The notes beneath the pieces were generated by a model, which searched no databases, had not been told where the DNA came from, and saw nothing but the letters and a program-made list of their open reading frames with translations. The translations under genes were made by a program, and so were the position numbers. From Toxonevra muliebris (Eukaryota > Arthropoda > Insecta > Diptera > Pallopteridae), in assembly GCA_963691655.1 (NCBI GenBank), contig OY829326.1, positions 35,429,989 to 35,493,988 of the forward strand: 64,000 bases of DNA, written 5' to 3'. Positions 1 through 12,564 of the stretch are shown piece by piece (position 1 is the stretch's first letter; each line of letters starts with the position of its first letter).

Positions 1-3000
1 TTCTCTTTAAATTGTTTATTACGAAAAGGCTTTAAACAGTTGCAATCAGCAACTCGAATTTGAATTGAAACAAATCATGTAATGTAAACGTAAATCAAAA
101 ACAACAAAAATATATTTTAATTTTGATTACACTTTACAACAACAAAACTTAAGCTAAATTCTTTCAATCAAACTTTGATTGCACGTTACAACAACAAAAA
201 AATCCGAATACAGTTAACACTCGAAACCGTGAACTAATAAAAACGAAGGGTGTTCACGTTTAAGAGATTGGTCACTTAATGATCTTACCACAGAATTATC
301 TTCACCTTAAATATTACCTTTTTTCTTAAGTTTTTGTAGCAAACATATCTACACGGAAAAAAAAGATTTGTGAAAAATAACGTGTGATATTAAAAAAAAA
401 GCAGAATAATAAAGAAAAATTGCCATTTCGCCCTGTAATTTAGAAATTTCATGAGTTGCTCAATATAAATTTATGAGTAAATTGCAAATATTACAGCCCA
501 AAACTTAATTATTACAGTTTCAGAAAGGAAAATATTCAAAGTGATATGGAAAAAATTGAGTTGATAAAAAATACTGAATTATTATTGAAATATTCTATGA
601 TCGGCATTTAAAAATTACAGGGCAAACTGTAAAAATTTATGAAAATATTTTTGTTTCATTGCTTTTATTTTTTAAATCACACATTTACTTGGTTTTATAT
701 ATCAAATATTTTTCTATATATTATCATTTAATAAAATAACTTTCAAACTGATTGGTTGGCTGGTCGAGCTGTTTGCTTTCGATCAATGCGATTTGAAGCT
801 AAATATAGAGAAGAGAACAAAATATTCTATAACTCTTCAATTATTGCTTTTGATATCATTATGCTTTGATATTATTATGCTTAGTAAAAATTCAATTTCC
901 AATTTGATAATTTACAAAATCACACTGTAAAAATTCATTTGAAACTCCAATAATATTAACTGTATTGTGAAGTACAATGTGCTTATTCAATCGTAAATTT
1001 TATTGATTCATTCTGAATGTTATAAATTAAACTCAACGGAATTATTGTTTCATCGTAATCAGTTATTACAGTTTTTCGTTTACTAGCCGGGCAAGACAGG
1101 AAAAACTGTAATTATTATCAGAAATCCAATGAATGATTACAGAATATTTTTTTCCGTATGGAGGATTCCCGAAACTATTGAAATCATGAAAATTGATACA
1201 TAATTTCTAAGAAATTTAGTTCACGCTTTAGAGATTTCAGACTCTCTACGTGAATAACATATTAGAACAGTCAATAGAGAAAAAAATTGTTCACGTTAGT
1301 GGATGTTCACATTATCGAACGTTGAATGTAGTTCTTTTTAGTTCATTTAAGATTGCTGATTCTAAATTTGATCTCAAAAACCAATTTTATATTACGAAGG
1401 AATTTCGACATATAATTACATAACAATGCGAAAAATAACTTTTTTTGCCATGTTGAATAAAACCTGTAGAACAGAGTCACCCATTTCATGGACACGTGCA
1501 AAAACAAGTAAAGTTTTTGCCACGCCAAGTACTCTTATAAACCATTAATCACCTCACATATATTTCCTGTCTTTCTACTCTCTTCTACTGGCTCTATCTG
1601 TGCTTTGGTTTAGTCCAGCCCACCTTCAACTCTAACTTTAACTATTAATCATCTTATAAATTATTTTTTAATACGTCAGTTTGAGGACCAGGTTTGAATT
1701 CCCCATCTTTATATTAACTAAAAAAAACTGCCTTTGCTAATTGGAGAAAGAAACACAATTTTTTGAACGAAGTTTTTTTAATGGAAATTTCTTTAGAATA
1801 AAAAAAAAATCAAGGAATTTGATAAATTCTTTGAATTTAGTTTATTAGTTATATTAATATATGTATATTCAAGCTCATTTTCTATATAGGATAATCAAAA
1901 AAAAAAAAAAATCTGTTTGGCCAACCAACATTTTTTATTCTAACTTCTTATCAAATAGCCAACAATTTGAAACAAGTAAATCATAAAGATATTAATGTAA
2001 ATTTGCGCATTTCCGCTTTTTATACCTTTCCACCTTTCAACCCCGCCAACCTTCAAAATACACATAAACAATTTAAATGCTTTCTCATTTGCACCTTAAT
2101 CTTCGCTAAAATATATTTAAATATACTATAATTATTTATGAGAGTTTAAAGTACAGAAACTTTTCACATTTATACTCGCCATTAACATTAAAGTTAAACT
2201 CGAATCTCTCCCCGCCTCGCCTCATTTCAGCCTCTTCTTCATCTAATTCTACTATAAAATACTGAAACAAAAAAAATATTTTGTCTGTTTATATATTTGT
2301 ATCTATTTAAAGTCATTAGAGCTATATCTTCTTTTATGCGATTAGATAAACAAACATGAACTGAACGCTAGCAAAATTTGAAAAAAACAACAACAGCAAC
2401 AAAAAAAGGTATAAAATAATTTCTTCAAGTACAATGTTAGGCAAATATAAACAAACTTTTTTAATTTTCGTTCTTGTTTCGTTTTTTTTTTTTTTGTTAT
2501 TTTGTTATTTTAGCCACTTAAAGCTTTTAGACTAGAATACATATAAATTACATTAGCTAAGTGGTAGCAGCAATTAAAACTCCAAGTATAAGATGAAGCA
2601 TAATAAAAATAACAAGACAGAGATGGAGACAAAGTAAGAGATAGAGACAGAAATAGAGCTAGAGATAAAAGGCAAAGTCAACAGAAAAAAAATAAAAAAA
2701 AAAACTTTGTGATGATAATTATACTATGTAAACAAGAAATGACTACATCAAGGTTACATGTGTGTGGCTGGTGGCAAAGAGTGTGTTGAGTAACACTTTT
2801 ATTTAAACAAATAAGGAAGGTAAATTTTTTTTTTTTTCGTTTCTAACATACAGATACAGATAGCTACTCAAAAGAAAAAACCAAAAGAAACAAAAAAAAC
2901 AAAAAATCTGTTTAAGCTACTTTAAATTTACATAATACTTAAGGGCGCTGCTAATGTTGTAGCTGCTATTTCTGCTGCTATTGCTGCTATTTCTACTGCT

Positions 3001-4086
3001 GCTACTAAAGGCAAGACAAAGTAAACGATTTGTTAATAATAAATACATTTTTTATTTTATTTTCTTTTGTTGCTGTACTTTTAGTCAGCAATTCTCCGAA
3101 TATTTTTAACTTTTTCTTTTGTTATTTATAAATAATATCTTAATAGAAATATCGTTACTTTTCCAAACAATTCATTCACGCTATAATTTGTAATTGAAAT
3201 CGTTCATTCTTTCACATTTCTGTTGTTTATCTTATCGATGTGTTCTCATTAAATCATTATCATAAAATCAATACTGATAAGAGCACAACGGTTATACTAT
3301 AAAATGAGTAATATTTACCTCAACTGGTTCATATTTAAGTTCAAATAACAAAGTAACTATACAATTAATGACGCATTTTAAATGGGAAATAGTAGCTTTT
3401 GTTTACAAATAATAAGGGGGAAAGGGGCAGACGGTATAAATGTACTTACAAATCAAATACAGCTACGGATGCACAATAGGTTTACATATATACCTTTAAA
3501 TGTTGTATTCTGATATATTTTTCTATTGAATTTAAATTACTAATAGAAAAAAAAGTTGGTTGAAATAAATTTCATTGGAATACTTCATAAATAATTTTGA
3601 GAACTGTCAACTATTGATAACTCGCGTTTATAGAGAAAATATAAATATAAACATTGAAAAATAAGGGAAAGGCACGAAAACGAAATTTGGTATTGCGGAA
3701 TTCTGTAAAAAAAGATTACAAAAATTGTGTGTTCTGTGCAAAATGCTGTATACGTGAAATTCTGTATGTGTTAATTCTTCAAACAGTAAATTCCTTTATT
3801 ACAAAGTTAGAGTTTTCCATAATTCTGAGTTTAAGAAGGAAGAACCAAATACCAGATTAGAGTTAAACATTTTTTTTCTCAAGACCACTCAGGAAACTTA
3901 GCATCTGATGTCAGTTATGCTTAATTTCTTTAAGATTTAACCAATTTTTAAGGTTGAAATTATTGAGTTAAAGTGACCACGTAGGGACTTTTTTTCTTTT
4001 TGTGTAGATCGAATAGGGCAAAATTTGATTCTGAGAGGTTTCTTTGGATACTGATAATATTTTACAATCTTAAAACTTTATCAAAG
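1..4086. other. AT-rich gene-free region
   Basis: No convincing gene is visible on either strand. The sequence is rich in A and T runs, with short CAA/CAG/GCT trinucleotide patches (about 2390 and 2945-3005) and a purine-rich GAGA-like stretch near 2620-2670. The short open frames have no family motif and look like chance. A possible fold-back element at 351-1159 is listed separately. Intron or intergenic DNA is the simplest reading. Confidence 0.6.
351..1159. repeat. candidate MITE-like element with acacggaaaaaaa ends
   Basis: The left edge reads acacggaaaaaaaagatt and the right edge, reverse complemented, reads atacggaaaaaaatattc, giving short inverted ends about 800 bp apart. The interior has many copies of a tgtaat/attaca motif in both orientations (near 434, 489, 515, 615, 924, 1065, 1107 and 1135), like subterminal repeats of a non-autonomous transposon. 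I could not find a target-site duplication, so the boundaries and class are uncertain. Confidence 0.3.
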
Positions 4087-4097
4087 TAAACACTCAG

Positions 4098-5308
4098 GAG
4101 CCATGAGAACATGTCCCACGCCAGCCATGGAGGCACTACTCGACCTCACTCCTCTACATATAGTTATAGAGACGGCAGCCAAAAGGACACTCATAGGCAT
4201 ATCAAGGGAAGGAGCCGGCAGGGGGAAAGTCCTAAGCAGTAGAAAACTCGAAAGTATTTCTGCTGGCATTCCCCTAGCCACGCTACCTAGAGACGATATG
4301 AACAAGAAATACAACTTCGAAAAACATTTCAAGGTTGTACTTAGTAACAAGAGAGAATGGGACATACAAACTTTCCATACCTCTCACAAAGAGCATACAC
4401 TCAGATGGTACACCGACGGATCGAGAACGAACGAAGGAACTGGTGCAGGGGTGTATGGTCCAAAAACCAAACACTCGGAGCCAATGGGAAAAACTTCAAG
4501 CATCTTTCAAGCAGAGATTCTTGCCATTTGGCTCTGTGCACAGTTCAACCTCGAACGTGGGTACAAAAAGCAAAAAACAGTAATATACTCTGATAGTCAA
4601 GCTGCTATCAGAGCGCTAGACTCAATTGAGACCACCTCAAAATTAGTATGGGAATGCCAAGAGTTACTAAATACATTAGGCAAGACTAATAAGGTAACTC
4701 TATTCTGGCTACCCGGACATAAAGGTATTTATGGTAATGAAGTAGCCGACCACTTGGCAAGGAACGCAGCGGCTAAGACCTTCATTGATCCAGAACCCTT
4801 GTTAGGTATAGGAATTCAAACCTTAAAAGGCACACTAAAAGAAGAAGAACAAAATGCCAGATCATCCTACTGGGCACTCCTCCCAAAGCTTAGACAGTCA
4901 AAGCTGCTAATTGGAAAGTTTGATCCCAGCAGAGCGGCTCTCTGTCTTAAGTTAAATAAAAGCCAACTAAGGCTTTTATGGGCTTCCTTTCAGGGCATTA
5001 CAAACTAGGGGAGCATATGAAAAACCTAGGTTTAAGTCAGGACAGCATTTGTAGATTCTGCAAAGAAGACAAGGAAACATCCGAACACATCCTAATGCAC
5101 CGCGAGGCGCTTACTCGCAGAAGGAAGAGGTACGTGGGGCATTACCACCCAAGTAGTGGGGATATCATAGCCTTTAAGCCTCATCAATTGCTGAGATTTC
5201 TCAGCAAGATTGGCTTGTCTGACAACCTGTGAACAGGTTACTATCGAGGGTACAATAGATCTCTTAAGGTCGTAGTACATCACACCCTTTCTAATCTATC
5301 TATCTATT
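4098..5308 (+). mobile_element. 5'-truncated LINE with RNase H (I/R1/LOA-type)
   Basis: This non-LTR retrotransposon insertion has visible boundaries. The 11-bp sequence taaacactcag precedes it at 4087-4097 and follows it at 5309-5319, the duplication expected from target-primed reverse transcription. The copy begins just past the reverse transcriptase, within the conserved MRTCPTPAMEALL segment, so the 5' part is missing. It ends in a short (ctat)n tail instead of poly-A. It carries an RNase H domain and a Cys-His cluster. A second copy of the same family lies on the minus strand at 41461-41985, where the tail is (tatc)n-like. RNase H excludes most jockey-clade elements and points to the I/R1/LOA group; the exact clade is not resolved. 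Confidence 0.85.
4103..5232 (+). pseudogene. LINE ORF2 C-terminus: RNase H plus CCHC-like knuckle, frameshifted
   Basis: The frame open at 4103-5008 encodes the linker after the reverse transcriptase and then RNase H. Visible RNase H motifs are RWYTDGS (first Asp), SIFQAEILAI (catalytic Glu), IYSDSQAAI (second Asp) and FWLPGHKGIYGNEVAD (His and last Asp). Near 4975 the reading shifts into the frame 4978-5232, which carries the post-RNase H segment and the knuckle CRFCKEDKETSEHI, where the usual final Cys is Arg or lost (LMHREAL here against LMYCEAL in the 41.5 kb copy). One missing base in the LRLL-MGF region would explain the shift. The RNase H active site is intact, so decay looks recent, but without reverse transcriptase the copy cannot move by itself. 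Confidence 0.85.
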
Positions 5309-5319
5309 TAAACACTCAG

Positions 5320-5828
5320 TTTTTGAAGACAAAAACCTTATCTCTCACTCATAAAAGTTTTTTTGTTTTTTTTTTTTTTTGTGATAGAATTGAAAGTTGA
5401 CTAAACCAAAAAAAAATTCATTTAATTACTACTGACAACCGAAGCTAACTTTCCTGCGTTGCCCTGAGACCAAAAAAAAATCGTTCACTCCACTCTGGTA
5501 TATTCATCATAAATATAGTCTAGTATCTTTTTGAAAATAGTCTAATATTCGGTGAAGTTCTGAATACAACTGCCTCCATTTATATATATCCACGAAAGTA
5601 AAAAAAAAACCGCTTAAAAAGCCACCATGTCACATGATTTATATAGGTTTTGAACTCATAGAAGCAATTCAGGAAGGATAATTATAATCACCGAAGCCTC
5701 ATTCTATCCAGTTGGTCTCTGCAGCCTAATTTTCGTAACTTTCAAGCTATTTTGAATAGTTATCAGATATCGTGATCCAATAGCGCTCAAAAAAATTATA
5801 AAAAATTTGTTGTATATTTTAAAAAGTG
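5320..5828. other. AT-rich spacer
   Basis: Between the LINE insertion and the next transposon there are poly-T and poly-A runs and no motif-bearing open frame. I see nothing further to annotate. Confidence 0.6.
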
Positions 5829-5830
5829 TA

Positions 5831-6341
5831 GCAAGGAGTGCGCATGAAAAAGTAAATCAAGTAAGCCATAAATCCAAATTATGCTAAAGTTTTTTTTTAT
5901 TGTACTTTATAATTTATGTAAATTTTTTGAAAAAAAAAAAAATAATTATAATACTTAGTCTTTAAAGAAGTTTAGAACTTTTTCAGGAATTCCTTCCATC
6001 ATGATTTTTATGGTGCTTTCACTAATGTTTTTGGAAGCTGCAGTTCACTTAATCTTAAATTTCCTTATGTCCTTCGATACACCTTTCATCTTTTTAGTTT
6101 CCGTTAAATTAAAGACCAATCAAGTTCCACTGATCTCAGCTCTGGGCAGTTTGGCAGATTAGCCTCTCCAGGTACAATATTGAAAACAAAAATTTTCCAT
6201 CTATAGTTGACTTTGATTTTAAAATTTCAAATTTTCGTATTTTTGACTATGAGAAAGAAAAAGATAGAAATAAACAATTATTTAAAAAATCATTGAATAC
6301 TATAGATTAAAAATTTATTTCGCCATTTTTACACTCCCTGC
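5831..6341 (-). mobile_element. decayed, deleted Tc1/mariner-superfamily element
   Basis: TA dinucleotides flank this 511-bp element (5829-5830 and 6342-6343). Its ends are imperfect inverted repeats, gcaaggagtgcgcatgaaaa on the left and gcagggagtgtaaaaatgg on the right when reversed. The minus strand of about 6180-5957 translates, with several stops, into the C-terminal part of a transposase: LPNCPELRSVELDW, ISESTIKIMMEGIPEKVLNFF and a stop. These match the element at 17821-18806 (CSELRPVERYW and ETTIKSLMEGLPKKVLEF), so both belong to one family. The final acidic residue of the DDE triad (the Glu of RSVELDW) is still readable, but the N-terminal DNA-binding domain is gone. It cannot be functional. 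Confidence 0.7.
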
Positions 6342-6343
6342 TA

Positions 6344-8189
6344 ATAAATAATGAAATATGAACAAAAATAAGAGTTGAAATGACCAACCCCAATATATCA
6401 CATTAGGGAGAGTGAAACGCCAAATTAGATAGACTTGTGCCAAACCCAGACACTACTCAGGAAAGAATTGTTTCGATTCCTCTTCCTCAATGAGACCTCA
6501 AAGAATGAGTTAAGACGACTGCTCTCATACCTAAACCTCAAGAGAGGGATATAAATAAAACCAATTGAAAGAAATTAAAGATCTTTGCAGAGCTAGGAGA
6601 AAAAATTCATTTCTCACACCATTATCGATTATTCTGTAGCAGCGAGAATTTACCTTATCAAAATACGTGATACTTCTCTGTTTGTAATTGTAGTTACTTA
6701 ATTCTTTTGTTTTAATTTTATTATTATGCGCAGTTTCTTTTTGCAAAAGTCATACGCGAATGAACTCAACAAAAACTTAGTAAAGGAAAATTAAAAAAGG
6801 TTTTGTAAAAATTAATTTAAACCTCAGAAGTTTTACTGTTTAAATAGAGCAGAGCTTAAATGGAGCAAAAGAGAACGCATGGTATGCAAGCAAAGAGAGA
6901 TAGAGAGAGAGAACAAAAGGCACAGCTTCTACCGCAATGACCAGCTGACTGCCTAGAACATTTAATTTAAAAATCGAAATGATGTATCATGAACAGGGTT
7001 GCCGTTTTGCTTATTTGTAAGCAAATTTGCTTACTTTTTTTTACGGTTTTGCACACGTGTATTTTTTTTTTTCATTTTGTTTATTTTTTTAAAAAAGATA
7101 ATTTTAACTAAAATTTACAAGAAAATTTAGATATATTGGCATAATTATTAAATTACTCCCTTTATTTAGTTTTTTCATTCGATAAGTGTTACCCAACTAA
7201 TTATGTTCATGCATACTTGGTGTCATCCCTGCAAGTTATCGAATGAAAAATGTAAATAGTACCAAAATTACATAGTGGCACAAATTTTCAACGAAATTTT
7301 CGAAAGATTTTCCAACGGTTTAATAGGATCACGACTGCGTACATAGTTTTTCTCTATCATATCTAGTTCTCCCACAATATGGACCTGAAGTCGTAAAAAT
7401 GGGGTCTTCAGGCGCTATTAAGAAATTTTTTTATTTCATCAGATACGAATGCGATGTCTGAAGCAAAGTTGATAAGCACAAAAAGTACGAAGTCCTGACC
7501 CTAAATTACTATAAACCCGTTGGGAAAATCTCACAAAATTTTTGTTGCACTGTGTTATCATCTCTGCATTCGATTACGTTTATTGAAAATGAGTCCCCCG
7601 ATTTTTTCGATTGAACTTTTGAAATTTTAATTTAATTACTTTATGTTCTTTTTCAGCTTTATGGCATTGAAGTCAATATTTTTTTTTTAACACAATTTAT
7701 TAAATACAACTGTCTACATTGACATTTAGTAATATATATTATTTTAAAATTTGACATGTATAAGAATACCCAATGGCATTCATTACGTTATTTAAAATTT
7801 TAACAATGGTTAAAAGTTATAGCATTATAGATCCAATGGTAAAAACCGTTTTACGATAGTTTTTTAGGAGACTATGAAAATTAAATCTAGAGGTTAATTT
7901 TCAAAGTCATGACTTAAGTTCATGTTAATTTCGTTATTTGAAGTTATATATAAACAGGTTAATGAACAAATGTAGTCATCACAACAACAATGTATATAGA
8001 GACGGGCAAATCAGACGGCCGTTTCGGAATCCGCCACAATTCCTCATCAGTGATCTTAGTGGTAGTTCTTAATCTTTCAATATCCTATATAAGCTACTAA
8101 TATTTGAAATCATAACCCAGAATTATGGATTTGATTCCAAATATCTTCACTGAATAGAGATATTGAAAGAAACTACCACTACCATTCTA
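6344..8189. other. gene-free stretch with inverted repeats near 7.2-7.6 kb
   Basis: No gene is seen. At 6996 the sequence cagggttgcc resembles a hAT-type end, but no matching partner or duplication was found. The segments about 7270-7330 and 7495-7565 are imperfect inverted copies of each other (for example agattttccaacgg against cccgttgggaaaatct), and ttttcattcgataa near 7170 is inverted as ttatcgaatgaaaa near 7235. An old transposon is likely, but class and boundaries cannot be set. Confidence 0.45.
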
Positions 8190-8830
8190 TACACTTATGT
8201 TGTTGTTTTTTTCCCAACCGTTTTAATCTGCGAGTGTAGTTCTCAGTATTCAGCAACTCTGTAGCGAGGTAATTTGGGTGGACGCTGAGGCGGTTGTGTT
8301 ATTTTTGACTAAAATTATTAATCTCTTCATATATAGTTGGGATTTTCAGGTCTCGGTGAATAATTTCATTGCTAACGAACTTCGGAGCATTGGTACACAT
8401 ACGAAGAATTTTCGACTGGAATATTTGGATTATATCCAGATTTGATTTGGATGCCGAGCCCCAAATTTGGATTCCATAGGTCCATATTGGCTTTAATATT
8501 GTTTTATATATAAAACTTTGTTTTCTACAGAAAGAGTTGAGTTGTTACCAAGTAGCCAGTATAGCGAATTGATCCTTAATCCTAGTTGCTTGCGTTTTGT
8601 GATGATGTGGTGCTGCCATGTGAGCCTCTTATCAAAGTGTACTCCGAGATATTTTGCATCATCAGATTGAGTTAAGCTGCAACAATTAAGAGTTACAGCC
8701 GAACAAGTTCCATTTCGTAGAGGAATGTTGTTTGTACAGACTTTGATTCATTTGCTTTCATTCTCCATTCGTCCAACCAAATGTTGATTTTGTTGAGGCT
8801 TGTCTGTAGTCGATATGTAGCTACATTAGG
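8190..8830 (-). pseudogene. decayed jockey-clade LINE reverse transcriptase C-terminus
   Basis: On the minus strand the region translates, across several frameshifts and stops, into the distal part of a jockey-type reverse transcriptase. From about 8640 downwards one can read a KYLGV-like stretch, then RLTWQHHI, TKRKQLGLRI, YWLLGNNSTLSVENKV and SQYGPMESKFGARHPNQI, corresponding to the family pattern of thumb-region motifs ending in a WTYGIQLWG-like block. The catalytic YxDD palm lies upstream and is not recovered. No RNase H is seen, as expected for jockey elements. The 3' end and any target duplication are unclear. This is an old, inactive fragment. Confidence 0.7.
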
Positions 8831-10169
8831 CTCGCTGTTACTCGCTATTACAAGTCAATATAACGGTTTTTCGGGGCGACGAATCCAAATATGGCATTGT
8901 TTTACAATTGATTTTAGAGGGCGCCACCATACAAAGTTTTCTTAAAACTCATTGTTTTTGTAGGTTTTCTTTCATAAAATGTTGCAAATTGTTATTTAAA
9001 AATCGGGGGGCTCAAGTTGATTTTTTTTTTGCCATATACTCTTCGGCCAAGTTGATCAGCATCAAATATATCATCTTTCTAGGGGATTGTCAATGTCTCG
9101 AAAAAACTCGATCACCCCTTATATATATATAAGCATTCCTTGTCTTATTACTACTATATATGTTTGTTTACTTTTTTTCGACTTTCATGAAAAAGCAAAA
9201 GGTTTCTTTCTTTGCACAAAACACTTTAAAAGGAATTTTAGGGTAGAGTTTTCCCGGATTGGGGATATACTCTGACTATTTCATGAGTATTGTCACAATG
9301 CCATTATGTTGCATAAGCATCTATTTTTTAAAACGATTTCCCTCTCCAGATAAGAAAAATAGAATCTTAATGAGAATGAAGATGCTTAATAGTTAATGCC
9401 AAACTTAACCCACAAGGCTTATATTTTTTTTTCATGAATTAGGTTTTACTTACACCTACGATTTATAAACCCCTCCCTTTTTGCTTAATTTAATATGGAT
9501 ACCAGGTTCATTATTAGTTTTAAAAGTATTTTTCTTCAGCTGACAAGCTTCGTTTCAGCCATAAATTCTATTGAAACCAAATAACACTGCTGCTTTTACC
9601 TACATTTTTTTATAAATCTAAGTCAAAAATTCTCACAGATATATTTTAATAATAAAATATAAATACTAAGTTAAGTATGATACAATGGATGATCGGAATG
9701 ATGATGGCATGACCATGGAAATAATTTGGTTATACAAACTCCTGGCAAATCTCACACCCAGCCCACTGCATGCATGTTTCATTTACTGGTTTAGCTATAA
9801 TTGTAAATCATTCATTGTATTCACATTATTCTATCGACACCAGTTCCAGTTTTACTAGATTTGTTTTAGCAATAACTCCTATTTAAATCAAGTGAGCTGA
9901 ATACATGTCTGGCTATTAAACTTAGACTGATATATTGCAAATTAACAACAAAAACAAGTTAGATTTGTTTGTACAGATACAGCAGTTGATTCATGTATGC
10001 ATATTTAAGAATAGCACGAATTTTCAATGTCAACAGCGAAACATTTCATTTATGTGATTAATAATAATGATATGTTATTTCAAAAATCGAAATAAAATTT
10101 TCGATAAGCGAAATGCAAAAATCTAATTATTGTAAATTTTATAACTTATTTTTTTTTATAGGTACATAA
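8831..10169. other. gene-free stretch
   Basis: The beginning (about 8855-9130) is somewhat less AT-rich (gcgacgaatcc, gggcgccacc) and may be a repeat fragment, but no family motif was recognised. The rest is AT-rich with no supported gene. Confidence 0.5.
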
Positions 10170-10245
10170 CGTCGCCTGAGAATTGATTTGCCGTATAGGT
10201 ATACGAATTCGTATGTACATACGCCAAATCAATTCTTAGGCGACG
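10170..10245. repeat. 76-bp near-perfect palindrome
   Basis: The arms are cgtcgcctgagaattgattt with the next base (10170-10190) and its inverse copy at 10225-10245, where 20 of 21 positions pair and the remaining one is G-U in RNA. The centre is the 14-bp palindrome atacgaattcgtat at 10201-10214, whose axis coincides with that of the arms, so the whole segment is one palindrome interrupted by a few mismatches near 10191 and 10197-10200. As RNA it would fold into a hairpin of roughly 33-35 pairs. It could be a tiny fold-back element, a small-RNA hairpin or a protein-binding palindrome. Confidence 0.85.
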
Positions 10246-11527
10246 ATAAGTATATGAAGAGATTCCACTCTAAAGTTTTTGTATTTATTTCTTTTTATTA
10301 AACCAAGGTCTAACGATTAGTAGTCATACCAAAAAAAAAAAAAAAAATCCATTAGCTCACATTTAAAAATAAATATAGTAAATATTTATAAACAAATATA
10401 TTTTTATATTTGCTGTGAATTTTTCGTTTCAGTGATTCTTTTTAATGAAACAATTCGATACGATATTAAGCTATACAACGACTACGAGACTAGTCTATCA
10501 AAATAGCATAAAAACAAAAAGCCAAAAAATAAAAATTTCAGAAAAAATATGTAAGCATCTATAAATTATGAGGAAAAGCAAAAATAATAAAAATCAATTT
10601 AAAATCTCGGGCAGTCGCCACATAGTCTATTTTCGCCAGATGTTAACATGCCGTGGCAGAAATACAAGCACACACACACAAACACATGAAATTCTTTGCA
10701 CCCGCATAGTTTTATACATGTGTGTGTGTACACAAATTAAACGTTACGTTTTTGCCTCCTCTGTATGTTCTTTACCCCACCGCCGTTTTGTGCCACAAGC
10801 GTAAGTACCGTAGTGCTAAAGAATGTTCACGACTTGGTTGCAGCTACTTAAAAATGCATTGACCGTCTTCATCGAGTGTGTTGATGTTGGTGTTGTAATG
10901 GTGGTGGTGGTAGTATTGTATATATGTATGTGATATTGGTGAGCGGAGTGTTGGCTTGGCAATGTTAGTAACGACACGGGTGCAGTGCAATGTACAATGT
11001 ACACTATATACATGCAACCGTTGGACGCATTAATTTCAACTGAAAACATACACTTTCAATTTCGAATTTAATGAGGTTAACGTGATGTAAATACAAAAAC
11101 AAACGAACAAAAATATACAAAAACAAATATGTAGTAGGTAAAATAAGTAATAAGAAAGAAGCAGCAGCAGCAGCAAAAGCAATAAAATTCAATAAATTAA
11201 TGTTAATTAAACAAGAGGGAACCAGAGAAAAATAAACAGCAAATAAAATTATAATTACCTACTGTAACATGTCAAAAACACACACACATGCACAAACATA
11301 AACATTATTTACTTTATATACATATGCATGCTGACAGCTATGAATCTAATAGATGCAAATATAGATGTAATTAGTAGCAAGGTTTTTGCTAGCAAATTCT
11401 TTATGTGCTTGCTTTTTAATTATTATCAGTTTGTTACATATATGAGTTTAGCTTTTTTTTACATAAGACCTCATAAAATTCCAAATAGCTTGTTTTCAAA
11501 ATTTTCCATTTGCACTTTATAATAACA
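10246..11527. other. gene-free stretch with short microsatellites
   Basis: The stretch holds a poly-A run near 10330, (ca)n near 10670 and 11278, (gtggt)-rich sequence near 10900 and (gca)n near 11162. Open frames here consist of translated simple repeats and have no domain signal. Confidence 0.6.
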
Positions 11528-12150
11528 AAAAGTACTTTAGAATATTTCAATTCCATTTTCAGATTATCCCAAATTGTTTTCAGAATACTCCAATTGTACT
11601 TCAGAATAATCTAATATATTTGAGAATTCATTTTACTATTATTTCATATTATTTAAAATTCACTTCAGAATATTTAATTTGCGCTCTAATTTAATCAATT
11701 TTTTAAAGCACGTATTAAAATTTTCCAAAGTATATATTGAATTTTCTAAAGTACATATTAAATTTTCTGAAGCACATTCCAATATTTGTGAAGAGCAAAT
11801 GAAATACTCTGAAATACATTTGAAATAATCTGAAATAAATTGTTTTTAGTAGTAAATAGGAAAATTCCAAATGAAATTGTATGAAATTTTCTTAGTGCAT
11901 TTAGAATTGTTTGAAGTACTTTTGAAATTTTCTAAAGTACATTTAGAATTCTGTGAACTGCATTTGCAATTTTTTAAAGTACAAATTCATTTGTCTGAAG
12001 TGAACTAGGTTATTCTGAAGTACAATTTGATAATTTGATTTTTCGGAAATGAATTTGGGATGATCTGAAATCCAACTAACATATAATTAAGTCAAGTTGA
12101 TTATTCCGAAATTCAAAAAAAAATTCTGAAAGCAATTTGGAATTTTATGA
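11528..12150. repeat. degenerate ~20-25-nt repeat array in two opposing orientations
   Basis: A loose motif of about 20-25 nt recurs throughout. In the left part (about 11528-11690) it reads gtacttcagaatattncaat. In the right part (about 11700-12150) it mostly reads in the opposite sense, as in attttctaaagtacat, ttttctgaagcacatt and tttctaaagtacattta. The block is therefore a tandem array folded about a centre near 11700, rather than a simple satellite. No open frame of interest is present. Confidence 0.6.
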
Positions 12151-12560
12151 AGTAGGTACTGTTAAAAAAGGTGCGGAAAAAATTCTGTTTAAACTCATTT
12201 TTTTTTTGTGTTTTGATATTTATTAATTTCAGCACCCTTGATTCCTTTCAATGCTTTCAAAATATTTTTAACTCCCGCTTCAGACTTTTCCTTCCTTTTT
12301 TTTCTCCTAGAAAATTTTCGAGTGTATTGGGAAATCTAAGTGAAGCAATTACAGTAAAGTTGAAGATATTGTGCTATTTTCAGACAGTCAAACCTTTCCT
12401 TTGGATATCATCAAAGGCAGTTGTAAAATAGTTAAATAACTTCAATGAACTGGGTAAGATTAAGACAAGCATATGCTAAGTCACTTGGCCCAAAAAAAAT
12501 CAATGGGCAACAATTATGAAATTAATTGTTGCCGAACCCTTTCTAGGAGCACAAATTTAT
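12151..12560. other. AT-rich spacer
   Basis: Only AT-rich sequence with T-runs is present between the degenerate array and the following LINE fragment. No gene or element boundary is recognised. Confidence 0.5.
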
Positions 12561-12564
12561 AATA

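Noticed and set aside
6996..7232. Possible hAT element from cagggttgcc to catccctg
   Set aside because: The ends agree over only a few bases and the 8-bp flanks (atcatgaa and caagttat) do not match.
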